Source: Medicago truncatula (Eukaryota; Streptophyta; Magnoliopsida; Fabales; Fabaceae). From it: a stretch of 64,000 nucleotides of DNA. Numbering within the stretch: position 1 is the first letter of the stretch; each line of letters begins with the position of its first letter. The notes beneath the pieces are model-generated. The model worked only from the letters and a program-made list of their open reading frames with translations, was not told the origin of the DNA and did no database searches. This document shows positions 23,037-34,295 of the stretch, piece after piece. The translations under genes were made by a program, and so were the position numbers. The stretch is taken from positions 54,044,494 to 54,108,493 of the forward strand of contig NC_053045.1 of the NCBI RefSeq assembly GCF_003473485.1. Direction: 5' to 3'.

Positions 23037-23260
23037 TCATCTCTATTCTATACTATTTTACACTATCAACAACAACAATTTCAATTCAATTTATAGATCT
23101 GATGAAGTGAGAAACGTAGATCTGAAACATAAATATCCAAATCCACAAATATAAACTGAACCAAAGAAATTAACTGAAATAAAAAGAAAACAAAGAAACC
23201 GATGAATGAATAAAATAGAGAGTTAATAATATATGCGTACTGTGCCTCTCTATTCTATAC

Positions 23261-23279
23261 CTCTCTCTCTCTCTCTCTC
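23261..23279. repeat. (CT)n microsatellite upstream of MIR162
   Basis: An uninterrupted CT run, read as GA on the MIR162 strand, about 240 bases upstream of the hairpin. GA-rich elements are common near plant transcription starts. Any regulatory role is inference. Confidence 0.6.
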
Positions 23280-25417
23280 CATACGTTTTTTTATGTGTAC
23301 GTACTGTGCCTTTTGAAGAAGCAATCATTCTACAATTTCTTTGTTCGTTCTTATAGAATTAGGGAATGACTATTGCACCCCTACTTTCCATAACTCAATT
23401 CATGCCTTTCCTGGATAACGACAACAAACCCTACATAATTAATTAATCAAAAAATAACAATAATTATGAAATTTATTTTTTATTCTTTGAAGCCCAAATT
23501 TTGGTAGATCAAGACTTTCAACTCATTTTTTTTTTTAGCTCAAACCATTTCACAACCCCAAAGAATCATAAAATAAATATTTGTAAATAAAAGAAAAAAT
23601 TAGTTATCTATTTGGGGTTGGTATAGTAATTGTTTAGTATCACGTTCGATTTGCAGATTTTGCTTTGGTTTTTGTAACAATACCTCATTTTCTTTGTAAA
23701 TTTATGATTATCATAAAAGTTGTCATAAATAATTGTTCAAATAACACAATTAACATGAATGAACTTGTTTATGGCTAGAGTTCCTAATCATTGTGATCTC
23801 GTAATCCAAGTTGAGTACCTTGTTCATCCCGAGAGCTTAACCAACAACTCCATCTGGCATATCTACTAAGGCAAATTGTTCGTCATATCCCATATATGAT
23901 CCACAACTTGAAGCTTCTATGCAATTTTAGTTGTTGACTATGACAAGTCAAAATTCAATAATTTGGCTTGAACGGGTAAAAATACAAGACCAATGTCATT
24001 GCCGTTCGTTCATACGAGAGTATTGGTACATACATGATGTACCTTCTTACAATAATGGATAAAATATTTCAATGAGCCACCTCAACTTAGCTGTAGACTG
24101 CGGACGGTAGATGGGGGCATCACATGGATGAGCTAGACGCATGCATGAAGTATCATGAGTTGTGTTGCTTTCATAATACAGTCTAGGAAAAAATAAGTTA
24201 TTTTGTCGCGAGATCAATTGTGCAAAAGACAAAGTGTGAATTTTTACAGCTTAGTGTAACAGCTAAACTTCATTATAAAATTCACTAAAGAGTTTAGAAA
24301 TTTTCATCTAAATCATAAACAGTGGAAATTAGTATAAGTAGCTTTTCATCTAAACATCGGTCACAAAATTAACCAACCAGAAAATAACCCACAAAACACC
24401 TCGGTACAGGCTTAATATCAATTTTGTCAAAATTATATATTCAACACTATGAAAATGGGACATAAACCATCTCTGTAAGTTTAAATCAATTGTTATCTAT
24501 ATTGCATTATATACGGGATGTGGGTTCTAACTCTAAATTTTTCACATCATTTATTTACCTTTAAAGATGAATTTATAACAATTAAGTTCATTGACCAAAT
24601 AAAAATAACGTAAATCACAGTGGACCACTTCCTTTAAACATTGAAAGTTGTTCTTAAAGCATCTCAAATTGCTCAAAAGCACCAAAAAACCTATCCGGTC
24701 CTAATTTCCGTTAGCACACAATCAGAATTACTCCTCGTTCACTTGTGATTGAAATTTATGTACTTTTACTTATAAATAGCTCCGCTCACTTGTATTACAC
24801 TTCTCCATCACCCCAACATACCAATTAGAGATTCAGGGAGTAAATGTAGTTTAGAGCATATTAGATTCTAACTCTTGATCACATGTGAACGGAAATTAGG
24901 ATCCAATAGTGATATTATTAACATTTTGACGTGCTTGTGAGCAATTTAAGGTGTTTAAAGAGCAATTTTCCTAAACATTGGACACGATACTCTCTTTTTG
25001 GACAAGAAAATCTTGATCCGTGCAATTTTTAAACTTGGCATCCATTCCAAACTAAAATAATGCAAGTTACAATAACCAACGTTAATCATCAATTCACCAC
25101 CCTTATAAAATTCTAATTTAATCCTAAAATAAAATTACAAGGATAGTACAACAATACCATGATTAAATTAATACCAAGAATCCAAGACTAGCATTTATCG
25201 TGAGTTTCCCAGAAAGCACAAGACTACTAGCAGTGACCCTAACTTAATATAATAATATCATATAGCCACCGACGCGCTTTATGTTCCAAACCTTTCAAAA
25301 GGCACATCCCATTCATCACATTCATACCAAAATAAGTCACACCTCTCTTCCAAACTTTTCATTTCAATTTTGCTCTATCTTTATTATTTTGTCAACTACA
25401 GACTCTAAACAATTAAT
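23280..25417. other. Intergenic with a foldback repeat
   Basis: About 24637-24972 is a foldback: 'gttcttaaagcatctcaaattgctcaaaagcac' on the left mirrors 'gtgcttgtgagcaatttaaggtgtttaaagagcaa' on the right. Elsewhere there is no coding signal. The final 150 bases are the pyrimidine-rich leader of the CML gene. Confidence 0.45.
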
Positions 25418-25927
25418 ATGTCAAAGGTTAAAGTTGATCAACTTAATCAACTAAGAGAAATCTTCAGACGATTCGACATGGATTCCGATGGCAGTCTAAC
25501 AATGTTAGAACTAGCAGCACTTATTCGTTCGTTAGGCGTAAGGCCTTCAGGTGACGAAGTTCAAATCCTATTAACCAAAATGGACTCAAACGGAAACGGT
25601 TCTGTTGAGTTCGATGAATTAGTAGAAGCCATAATGCCGAACATGAATGCAGAAGTATTGGTGAATCAAGAACAACTTATAGGTGTGTTCAAGTGCTTCG
25701 ATCGCGATGGGAATGGATTCATTTCAGCAGCTGAATTGGCTGGAGCAATGGCTAAAATGGGTCAGCCACTTACATACAAAGAGCTTATTGAGATGATTAG
25801 AGAGGCAGATATGGATGGTGATGGTGTTATTAGTTTTAGTGAGTTTGCTACTATTATGGCTCGATCTGCTTCTGATTTATTAGGAGTGTTTGAATACAGA
25901 AACAAAACACATTCATTTCAATCATAA
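25418..25927 (+). CDS. Calmodulin-like protein, CML15/16/18 type
   Basis: An intronless gene for a 169-residue cytosolic or nuclear Ca2+ sensor. Four EF-hand loops are all intact: residues 20-31 (DMDSDGSLTMLE), 56-67 (DSNGNGSVEFDE), 95-106 (DRDGNGFISAAE) and 131-142 (DMDGDGVISFSE). Each has Asp at position 1, Gly at position 6 and Glu at position 12. The linker AAELAGAMAKMGQPLTYKEL matches the CML15/16/18 group and not true calmodulin. The C-terminal tail (about 27 residues) has no Cys and no prenylation motif. The start follows a long open leader and is the only ATG giving a full first EF-hand. Its binding targets cannot be read from sequence. Confidence 0.95.
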   Translation: MSKVKVDQLNQLREIFRRFDMDSDGSLTMLELAALIRSLGVRPSGDEVQILLTKMDSNGNGSVEFDELVEAIMPNMNAEVLVNQEQLIGVFKCFDRDGNGFISAAELAGAMAKMGQPLTYKELIEMIREADMDGDGVISFSEFATIMARSASDLLGVFEYRNKTHSFQS

Positions 25928-27128
25928 CTTCTTGTAGATGTTCTTAAAATTTTTCATGTTTGGTTGAATTGAATGTGTAGCTTGTACTATAATTGTTTTA
26001 TGGTATGATTTGATGGAATTAATGGAATTAAATATGGATATTTGATTTGTCCACTCTTTTTTCTTTCCTCCCCAAGATATTCTTTTTTATATCAAACCTT
26101 ACCTCAATAATTAGTTTTTGATACACTTGCAACTAGTAGAGGATAAAATTCTGACGAGTAACTTATAGTGGATTGCTGCATCATTCAGCCGCCGGAGAGG
26201 ATTCAAACACTCAACAACTATTTAGAAGTAAAGAAAACTTTCAACTAAAAATCAATTCTAATAATAAGTAAGTTGCTGCAGAGATCCCTCGTTGATCTCT
26301 TTTTGTACACGCTACTGATTATTGATGTTATCCCTTCTTGATAAGAAATTTAAAACCAATAGAAAGTCAAACTATTTGAGGGTATGGAGGTGAGTGCTTT
26401 AATAATTTGTTCACATGCATGCATATTGATATTCCAATCACTCAAGGTTATTATTTTATACAAAATACATAGTAGAAACATTAAGATAAACTAATTTAAT
26501 TCAGATTGACTATATTGTATAAAATTTGTTCACAGAAGGAAAAAGTCTATTCAACAATGCGCATCGGTATCATTACTTAGTTATATTATCATTATATATC
26601 GATCTTTAGGCAAGTTCTAAAGTACATCCAACAATTTGAGTGTATTGATACACCAAATCTTTAAATTAATAGTTAAATGAGTTATTTTTTGTAGGAAAAA
26701 ATTATTTTATATCACCTATAATTATAATAACTAAATCTTATTTACCAAAAACGTCAACGCAATAAAATTTGATATTTCTGAATTCTTATTACTCATAATA
26801 GAGAATTTTTAGTATTTTTTACAATAAAATGTAAAAAAATTAGTATGATTTTTATAACAAATGAAATGATGTTTTTTTCATATAAAATGATATTTTCTAA
26901 AATATATATGTCAACAAACACCTATTTTCTTCATAAAAAATGATAGTTAATTTATAAAAATTATAAACGAGAGTACCGGTACATCGTAATTCACGGGTGT
27001 ACCATAGAAATCCCCCGATCTTTAAACTAATACAGTATAATAACTACTATAATAATTGTACCAAAAAAAAAAACTACTATAATGATAGGTAGACTAAACT
27101 ATATATCGTAACCACAGTTGAAATTGAC
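25928..27128. other. CML 3' flank and intergenic DNA
   Basis: The first 120 bases are likely CML 3' UTR. About 26610-27010 has weak inverted similarity ('aagtacatccaac...gtgta' against 'ggtgtaccatag') and may be an old MITE. No gene seen. Confidence 0.35.
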
Positions 27129-27133
27129 CTAAC

Positions 27134-30100
27134 TGTAACGCCTAGTTGAAATGTTTATTTATTTTAATTAATTAGAGTCTTATATGTGATTTTAATTAAT
27201 ATTTGTGGTGTTATGTGGTGTGATATACTTTATTATATGGTTGGTTTTAATATTAATTTAATTAGGTGAGAAATAATTATTATTTTGAAGTTTGGGGAGT
27301 TAATTAGAATTTATTAGAATTAATGGAGAGTTAAGTGTAATAAAGGGAAGTTGAGAAGGAAGTTAAGAAGTAAGAAAAGAGTCAGAACTTGTTTTACGTG
27401 AAACTGTCAGTTTTTGGGAGAAAAGGTAGAGAAGAGCAAGTAGAGCCAAGAGTGATTTTATTGTGCATTTCTTCTGCAATTTTTAAGGTAAGGATGAGGT
27501 TTGCTTCAGTAGTATAGACACTACAAGAAATATTACCTTTTGCCAGTGGCAAAATTCCTGAGAAAAGGACAGAATCCCTGAGAAAAGGGACGTTTGTGAG
27601 GGAATTTGCCAGGGGCGGAAGCACTGGCAAAACCGCTCGTCGCTAACATTTTGCCAGGGGTTACACCCCTAGGAAAAAACGAGGGGCTAAACCCCTGGCA
27701 TATTCCCTCACTCTTTTCTGCAACTGTGCAGACTGCTCTGACTGACGCACTGACTGACTGATGGAAGGTCAAATCAGATCAGCAAAAAACCAGGGACTTG
27801 CGAGGGGTTTAACCCCTGGCAAACGGTATATTATTTTTTAAAAAAAAATGTTTTATTTAAAAACCGAATTTTTTATTAATTAATTAAATATTTTAAAAAT
27901 AATTTTAATTGATAAAATGTATTTAAATTAATAAAAAATCGACTTTTTTAAAATTGTTTTTGAAATGCAATTATTTGTTTCAAAAATGATTTTAATAAAT
28001 AAAATTTGTTTTTGATATATAATTAATTATTTGAAAAATCATTTTTATTAATAAAATTTATGTTCAAAAATAAAGAAAAATAATTAGTTTGAATTGATAA
28101 AAGATTCTAAGAAAAAAAAATAAAAATTACAATGATTAAAGACACACAGTATGCCAAATAAAAGTCTAATGGGTTATACGGCCCAACACCAACAATTAAA
28201 ACTAAACCCTAATTCCATCAATAATTATATGTGGGCAACAAAATCTCTACTTTCTTCAAACATAGGTACCGCTGCTCTCATCTCTTCTTCATTGTTTTTT
28301 TTAGTGCAAACATCATTAAAGCTAACTAGCCATACAAGAAGAAGAAGAAGAACAAGGCAGCCACAACAAGATCCACAACAATAGTTGGGCAGATAGAAAA
28401 AGTCCTACCTTAAAATAGAAAAACCACAACAACTCAACACAACCAACCTGAACAGATGCAAGACAAACAATACAGCAACCAAATCGGAAACAACAAAGAA
28501 TGAAAATAGATAATGAACAGAGAATGAAGAAGAAAATGAGTAGATTTCAACTTTATATTTTTTAAGTTTTTACTTTATGAATGATGAAGAATAACGTTGA
28601 GATAAATTTATAGGGAGAAGGCCAAGAAAGGAGGGGTAGAGTGAGGGAAAGGCCCTGTCATGGTTAGCTTTTACAGTCCAGTCTTGTCGGTGTCATTGGG
28701 TCAGAGCTTTTCACGTTTGCGAGGGGCATGCCCTCGGTTAGCTCCTGGCTTTGTGGAAGAACCCATGTGGGATGTCAGCTTTTCCAGTGCTTTTTGAAAT
28801 TCAAAGGGATCAAATTTTCCTTCCTGAATGAAGTGATGGCAGCACCTCCTTTTGGCAGGGGCAAACCCCTCAAAGACTTGCTAGGAGTATCCCTGGTTTT
28901 ATCCCTCACAAGTTTGCCAGGGAGTAAGTACTCCTGTCAAATTTCCTGGCAAATTGCAGTCTTTCTTGTAGTGAGACATTAATTTCTGATTTTAAGTTTA
29001 ACAGAGTTTTTGGTGAGAATTGGGGATTATGGATTTTGTGATGAAATGATGATTTTGGGGTAGAGATTGTTGTTCTGATGTTAGAATTAGGTTCTGGTTG
29101 TAGGCATCACTTAGTTTTACATCTGTTAACTCATTTGGAGGGAGGGAAAAACCTGTTTTCTGCCCATACAGAAGTTCATCGCTCGCCTCGCGAGTAGCTT
29201 GTGCTCGCCAAGGTGAGTGAGCAACTTCATAGCTCGCCTCGCGAGCAGACCAACTCGCCGTGGCGAGTAATCCAGTATAAAACTTGATTTTTAAATTGTT
29301 GTTATAAGATGTTTTTGGGATAGTTTAATGTACCTAAATGATTTTAAAGAGGACTGGAGCAAATTTTAGATTAAAAAGACGAATAGGGAGCTTAGAATTG
29401 AAGTTTGAGTGAGAAAAATGTCAAAACTCCCGAGAGCACCATATTTTCACTCGCCTCGAGTTCGCCTTGAACTCGCCATGGCGAGCAACCCGTTTTGTGA
29501 GTTCGCCATAGCGAGCAAATGTGCTCGCGAGGCGAGTTGCCCAGTTTTTGTATGCTGATTGTACTTATATGAATGGTGATGATTGATGTTGTTGTATGAG
29601 CATAAATGTGATTAATTGTGCAACTTTCTGGATTGCTGGATTACTGGTTGTTGATGTTGTTAATGGCTGTAATGTATGTTGTATTTATTAAATCATACAT
29701 GTTGAATGAATTCGGAGTCGTATGAGAATGTATGCATGGTCAAGTTGTATGTAGATATACACAAGTGGGTCCATAGCATATGCATAAACAGCGGGAGGAC
29801 TCATGTCCTGGAGCACTAGTTGTTCACAGCGGTGAGGGCTAATGTCCTGATGAATGCTTTAACCATTCAAAAGCGGTGAGGGCTTCGGTCCTGTTTTGGT
29901 ACCACATGCATAATTGCATTTATTGAGGGGTCTTAGTGGTGTCATCATGTCATGCATGAGTCTTTGTTGTTGGTTGTAATTGCCATATTGATGATGATGA
30001 TGATGATGTTGTTGATGAAATATATATATTTATACATATATTATGATGAATTGATTTTGCAGATGATGTTGTTGCTTTGTGAAAGATATATTTATATTTA

Positions 30101-30598
30101 CAAGATGATGTATTGATGTTTAATAGGGTGTTAGATTCAATTGATGATCTTAATATCTATATTTTATTGTTGTGAATCTCACCCCTTCTGCTTGAAAATG
30201 TTGCCCTTCCTATGGATAACTTGCAGGTGATCCCGAGTAGTTGGTGGTGGCTCAAGTGTCGTGTCTAGGGCTCTGATACATTCGGGATGGGTTTTATTTG
30301 TTGCATTTCATTCCCTATGTATCTCATTTTAGAACTTGATGTTATGGCCCTATGCTGGTTAAATTATGTTGTTAGGCTTTATGCCAAGATGTTATTTGGA
30401 GGTTTTTAACAATCGTTGATATTTGATGATAATATTCCGCTGCCATTTAATTGATGATTTCATTGGATGTTTAATAAATAGATTTTTATATTCTATTTAA
30501 GTAATTTTGATATAGTAGTGTAGCATGCCCGTTTGGGTTGAACTCTGATGTTGTGTATTTAATTATTAATAATTACTTTTGGGTAACGGGGTGTTACA
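27134..30598 (+). mobile_element. Solo LTR, Ty3/gypsy Tekay-like, split by CACTA
   Basis: Starts TGTAACGCC and ends GGGGTGTTACA, the TG...CA form seen in Tekay-type chromovirus LTRs. It is flanked by the 5-bp duplication ctaac (27129-27133 and 30599-30603). Removing the CACTA insert and its TSD leaves about 2.0 kb with no coding capacity, as expected for a solo LTR. It holds a cluster of ctcgcc/ggcgag palindromes (29181-29540), a (GAT)n run near 29992 and repeated 'gcggtgagggct...gtcctg' blocks (about 29830-29900). Strand is chosen by the TG...CA orientation and resemblance to known elements, and is only tentative. Confidence 0.85.
27519..28973. mobile_element. Non-autonomous CACTA (En/Spm) transposon
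   Basis: Perfect 12-bp terminal inverted repeats (cactacaagaaa at 27519-27530, tttcttgtagtg at 28962-28973) and a 3-bp duplication aga on both sides (27516-27518, 28974-28976). Subterminal regions carry many short motifs around 'tgccag(g)gg' and 'ccctggca' in both orientations, where a CACTA transposase would bind. The middle is AT-rich. No transposase frame is present; the small ORFs here (for example 28151-28384) lack known features. It needs a transposase from elsewhere. Confidence 0.93.
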
Positions 30599-30762
30599 CT
30601 AACCGTTTGACCATACTTTTTTTCGGTCTAAAAGCTACTTTAAAACAAAGTTAAAATAAAGCTTTTTAAGGAAAAAGTTGTTTGGTTTCTTTATTTTTTT
30701 TTAGTTCTAAAGTTATTTTTAAGTTAAAAGTTGTTTGGCAAAATATTGTACAAAACTTTGAA

Positions 30763-30850
30763 TTTTTTTTTTTTTTTTGTGGTGTCCGGGGTTCGAACTC
30801 GCGACCTTGCATATATTTATACATTGTCTATATCAACTGAGCTAAGCTAG
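30763..30850 (-). mobile_element. tRNA-derived SINE, minus strand
   Basis: On the minus strand: 'gcttagctcagttgatatagacaatg' (A-box region), 'gcaaggtcgcgagttcgaacccc' (B box), 'ggacaccac', then a poly-A tract of about 16. The same family occurs at 41004. Target duplications are not clear here. Confidence 0.7.
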
Positions 30851-31337
30851 ATAATAGTTTGTTTTTTCTTTTCCAATTATACTGTATAACAAATTTTGTT
30901 ATAAGAATATCATATTTTTGGTGTCATTTAAAAAGATAAGAATTTATATTATATGATATTATATTTGTTACATTGTTGATGTCATTGAAAAAGATATGTT
31001 TAGTTTTTTTAATAAGAAAAAGATATGCATAGTTTGTTACAATATAAATGTGTAAAATATATATAAGTATAATTTTTTTAGGCATCTATACTAGTACTTT
31101 TAATTAAAATCAAAATTTTATAAAAATAATAATTGTACGCATTACGCAACACTGAAAAAATTATACGCATTAGCGTAACAAAAAAAACAGACATACAAAT
31201 ATAAAATATTACTCTAAACGCTAATGTGTGTGTGTGTGTATTTGTGAGGTTGAAGAAAAGGAATAAAATATTTGGTGTCATTCAATGACAACATGAATAA
31301 AAATATTTGTGAGGTTGTGATATTAAAATTAAATATA

Positions 31338-31709
31338 GGGTAAATACCTTTTTTCGTCCCTGTAATATTAGCGAATTCCGATTTTAGTCCCTGTAAAAAA
31401 ATAGATTTTGTCCCTGTAATTTCATATTCTTCCACTTTTGATCCCTCATTCCACCACGTTAGTAGAATCTGCATACATGGCACGTAAAATGAGGGATCAA
31501 AAGTGGAGGAATCTGAAATTACAGGGACCAAAAGTGGGAGGAATCTGAAATTACAAGGACGTAATTGATGCAGATTTTGCTGACGTGATGAAAGGAGGGA
31601 TCAAAAGTGGAAGAATCTGAAATTACAGGGACAAAATCTAAATCTTTTTATTTACAGGGACTAAAACCGGAATTCGCTAATATTACAGGGACGAAAAAGG
31701 TATTTACCC
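31338..31709. mobile_element. Mutator-type MITE with 9-bp TSD
   Basis: 372 bp. Near-perfect long inverted repeats start gggtaaatacc and include 'cgtccctgtaatattagcgaattccg'. The 9-mer ttaaatata lies at 31329-31337 and 31710-31718, the length expected for Mutator-like elements. No coding capacity. Confidence 0.88.
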
Positions 31710-32064
31710 TTAAATATATAAGTGATAAAAAGATAATAAAATTAAATTGATCATCCTTTAAAAAAAATTATATGGACCGGTTCAAAAAAAAAATGGAAGA
31801 AAAAAACAAATTAAAATATAATATTAAAAAATAAAAGATAAGGTTGCCTGCGTGAGTTGAAGAGAAGTACTTGTGAAATAAATTAAAGAGAAGTAGTTTT
31901 TTGAAGTAGCATTCAACAACTTTTGGTTAAAGCTCATTCCATTCAATTTTATGCATTCTAAAAAAAACACTTTTTTTCGAAGGTACTTTATTGATATTGT
32001 GTTTGGCCTAACTTCTCCTTAAAAATGTAGAAAAGCTGGAAAAAAAAACCGGGTCAAACGATAC

Positions 32065-32522
32065 CTAATAGTACCTTGTTATAGAAGCCAACTCTAACCA
32101 ATTATGTTAGTGTTACCTCTTATATGGTCAACTATGTATATACTCCAACATAAACCAATACAAACCAACTCATTAATGCTAATATATATAGGCTTACAAC
32201 GGTTTATAGTGAGGCTTACATGAGCATCAAGTGTTTTAAGATTTGTTGCATTTTTTAGATGAATTCAAATTCGAGATCACTCCTTAAAACCATCTCTTCT
32301 ACTAGCGTACTTTAGTTTCTTTGGGTCTCCTAAAACGCAAAATACACTTGGTAGTCACACAATTGGTACATAGCCTCATTTATTGAAATAAAAAAGTCAC
32401 AATACAACTGAGGAATAACAGATACAACAACATAGGAAGAAAAAACAAGAAAAATCCAAAAACACCATCGCAGAAACAACAAACTTGCAGCAACCGAGGC
32501 TTGTTCTTGGGCCCAATATCAT
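32065..32522. other. eIF5A 3' flank, no other gene
   Basis: Spacer with no coding signal until the downstream end of the eIF5A remnant. On the minus strand, an 'IGPKN'-like string close to the normal eIF5A C-terminus lies at about 32500-32515, just past the stop of the shortened gene. Confidence 0.4.
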
Positions 32523-33376
32523 TCAAACCACAAATCCATCCTCAACCACGTGGGGAACCTAACAAGAAACAATAATTGAAATAATTATTAATACACGAAA
32601 ATATTATTATTTTACAATGAGAAATAGAATAAATCGCATTGCATACATCACAGTTGTGGGAAAAAGGCACGATATCTTCAAGTTTCTCAGCAGTGACCAT
32701 ATCAATCCCAACAAAATGACATTTAGCATGGCCGTGTTTCCCGGTCTTTGAAGTCTGAACTTCAACAACCTAATCACGTAAGATTTAAGAAGGAAAAATA
32801 AATCAATATTAATGAATAAATTTCAATCAAAAAAATTGTATCTTACCGCGTATAAATTCATATAATCGATTATTCTATTTGACAAGATCAAATCACAAAC
32901 TTACAAAGTAGAGTCGCAAAGTAACAATCATTTCCTCCTGAGCTTATAATGGTTTTTCAAATGTTCTTTAAATAGTTTTTCAACTTGTCTTGCATTTCAT
33001 TTTTTCTCCCGGTTTTTTACTTTCATAATCTTAATTAAAATAAATAAATATCAAACAAAAATATTTTTTTATATCAATTTATCTCTCTCAGGTCAACGCC
33101 TAATTTTACCATGGTAGTTTATCAACTACTAGTTGTTGACTGGTTAATTCATTATTTATTATATACTCATCTATTCTCAGTTAATTTATCAGCTATCTAT
33201 TAACCTTAATAAAACATAAAAATAAAAACGGACTAAACGGTGGATAAATGAACCTTGCAAGGGCGTCCCTTGATGAGGACGTAACCATTTTTGCGGATAG
33301 TACCAGCTTGTTGAGGGAAAGTTTTGAAGGCTCCGGCATCGGCCATGGACTCAAACTGTTGAGCTACTTCTACCAT
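32523..33376 (-). pseudogene. eIF5A, internally deleted copy with introns
   Basis: eIF5A is the hypusine-carrying translation elongation/termination factor. Three exons are visible: 33376-33254 (41 codons, ending FPQQAGTIRKNGYVLIKGRP plus CK), 32769-32647 (41 codons, with [17 protein letters not shown]) and 32558-32523 (12 codons, ending TGA). The splice sites are canonical and phase 0. The hypusination loop TGKHGHAK is intact. Exon 3 runs VPHV directly into EDGFV, so the segment normally between them is gone, and a stop follows. The predicted protein is 93 residues against about 159 normally and lacks most of the C-terminal OB fold. The N-terminus (MVEVAQQFES) also differs from the usual acidic start. 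Introns show it is a DNA duplicate, not a processed copy. It could still be transcribed. Confidence 0.85.
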
Positions 33377-34295
33377 TGTTTTGATTCAGGGAAGGGTGGT
33401 GGTGTTGCCGAATGAATGGTAGAATGGATTAGGCTTTTATTCTCTCAGTCTCAACCAAGTTAACCAATTAACTATTCTTTAAAAATGGATTAACCAATTA
33501 ATTATTGAGTCACGTTTTACTCAATGGCGGGCTGCTGAATTAACCAATTAACTATTTTCAGTTTCATTGTTTTATATTTTTCCTCGATAGAGGACATGTA
33601 AAATAGATACCATGTGAAAAAACCAACCACCTCTAATATCTGCCCAATATTTTATGTATACGGACTGCATTATTTCTTGTCTTATGGACCAACTTTATAT
33701 TAAGTACTCTAAAAATCATCATGAATTAAGTAAGCACGTTAAATGATTCCATATTGTTTTTATTCTATTCACTCATCATCCACTGTCACTTCACCTTTTT
33801 TTATCCACTCATGCGACCGTATTTTCCTCAAATCACGCCTCAATTGCCTCTTTTACAAAATATTTACAAATTTCTTTAATTTGAATTTTGAAATTTGTCA
33901 TCGCAACTTTGATACAGTGATAATTTACTTTTGTTTTAGCCTCAGAGTTGGATAGCTCTGCACATGATGGTGGTTGTTTCGGTACACTTTAAAGTCTCAC
34001 ATCATTTGAGAATCGAGATTAAGGACAGTTTTTAGACTGAATTTGTGACCAAGCAACAGTTGCTTCATTGATAGAAAGTACAATGGACAGATTGTACCAT
34101 GGAAAAATGAATCAAAATGTATAATATATCAAAATTTTATTATAATCTTCTGAACAAAATACAAGAGACGGATTGCCTCAATTTGCTTCTTTCAAAGAAT
34201 AATCCTCACTTACTTATGTACAAATGAAAGAACGTTTGTAACCTATGAAAAGAATGTACACCTCCAACAAATAAAAAAACAAAATTCGTATTTGG
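33377..34295. other. Intergenic between eIF5A copy and P4-ATPase
   Basis: Holds the eIF5A-copy promoter side and the P4-ATPase 3' UTR. No other gene. The motif 'ttaaccaattaactatt' recurs three times between 33450 and 33560. Confidence 0.4.

Larger units (their letters stand above)
30604..32064. repeat. Composite foldback repeat hosting nested elements
   Basis: Left end (cgtttgaccatac, then 'aaaagctactttaaaac') and right end (inverse of 'agcattcaacaacttttggttaaagct' and 'gggtcaaacg') are inversely related, suggesting a large foldback transposon. It contains a SINE on the minus strand and a Mutator-type MITE, listed separately. The exact borders are uncertain. Confidence 0.4.

Noticed and set aside
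27394..27772. Two minus-strand ORFs of 78-79 codons
   Set aside because: They cross the CACTA terminus and are made of its subterminal repeats, so they are not genes.
30780..30850. tRNA gene on the minus strand
   Set aside because: A and B boxes are present, but no full cloverleaf, and the sequence ends in poly-A. The same unit recurs at 41004 with target duplications, so it is a SINE.
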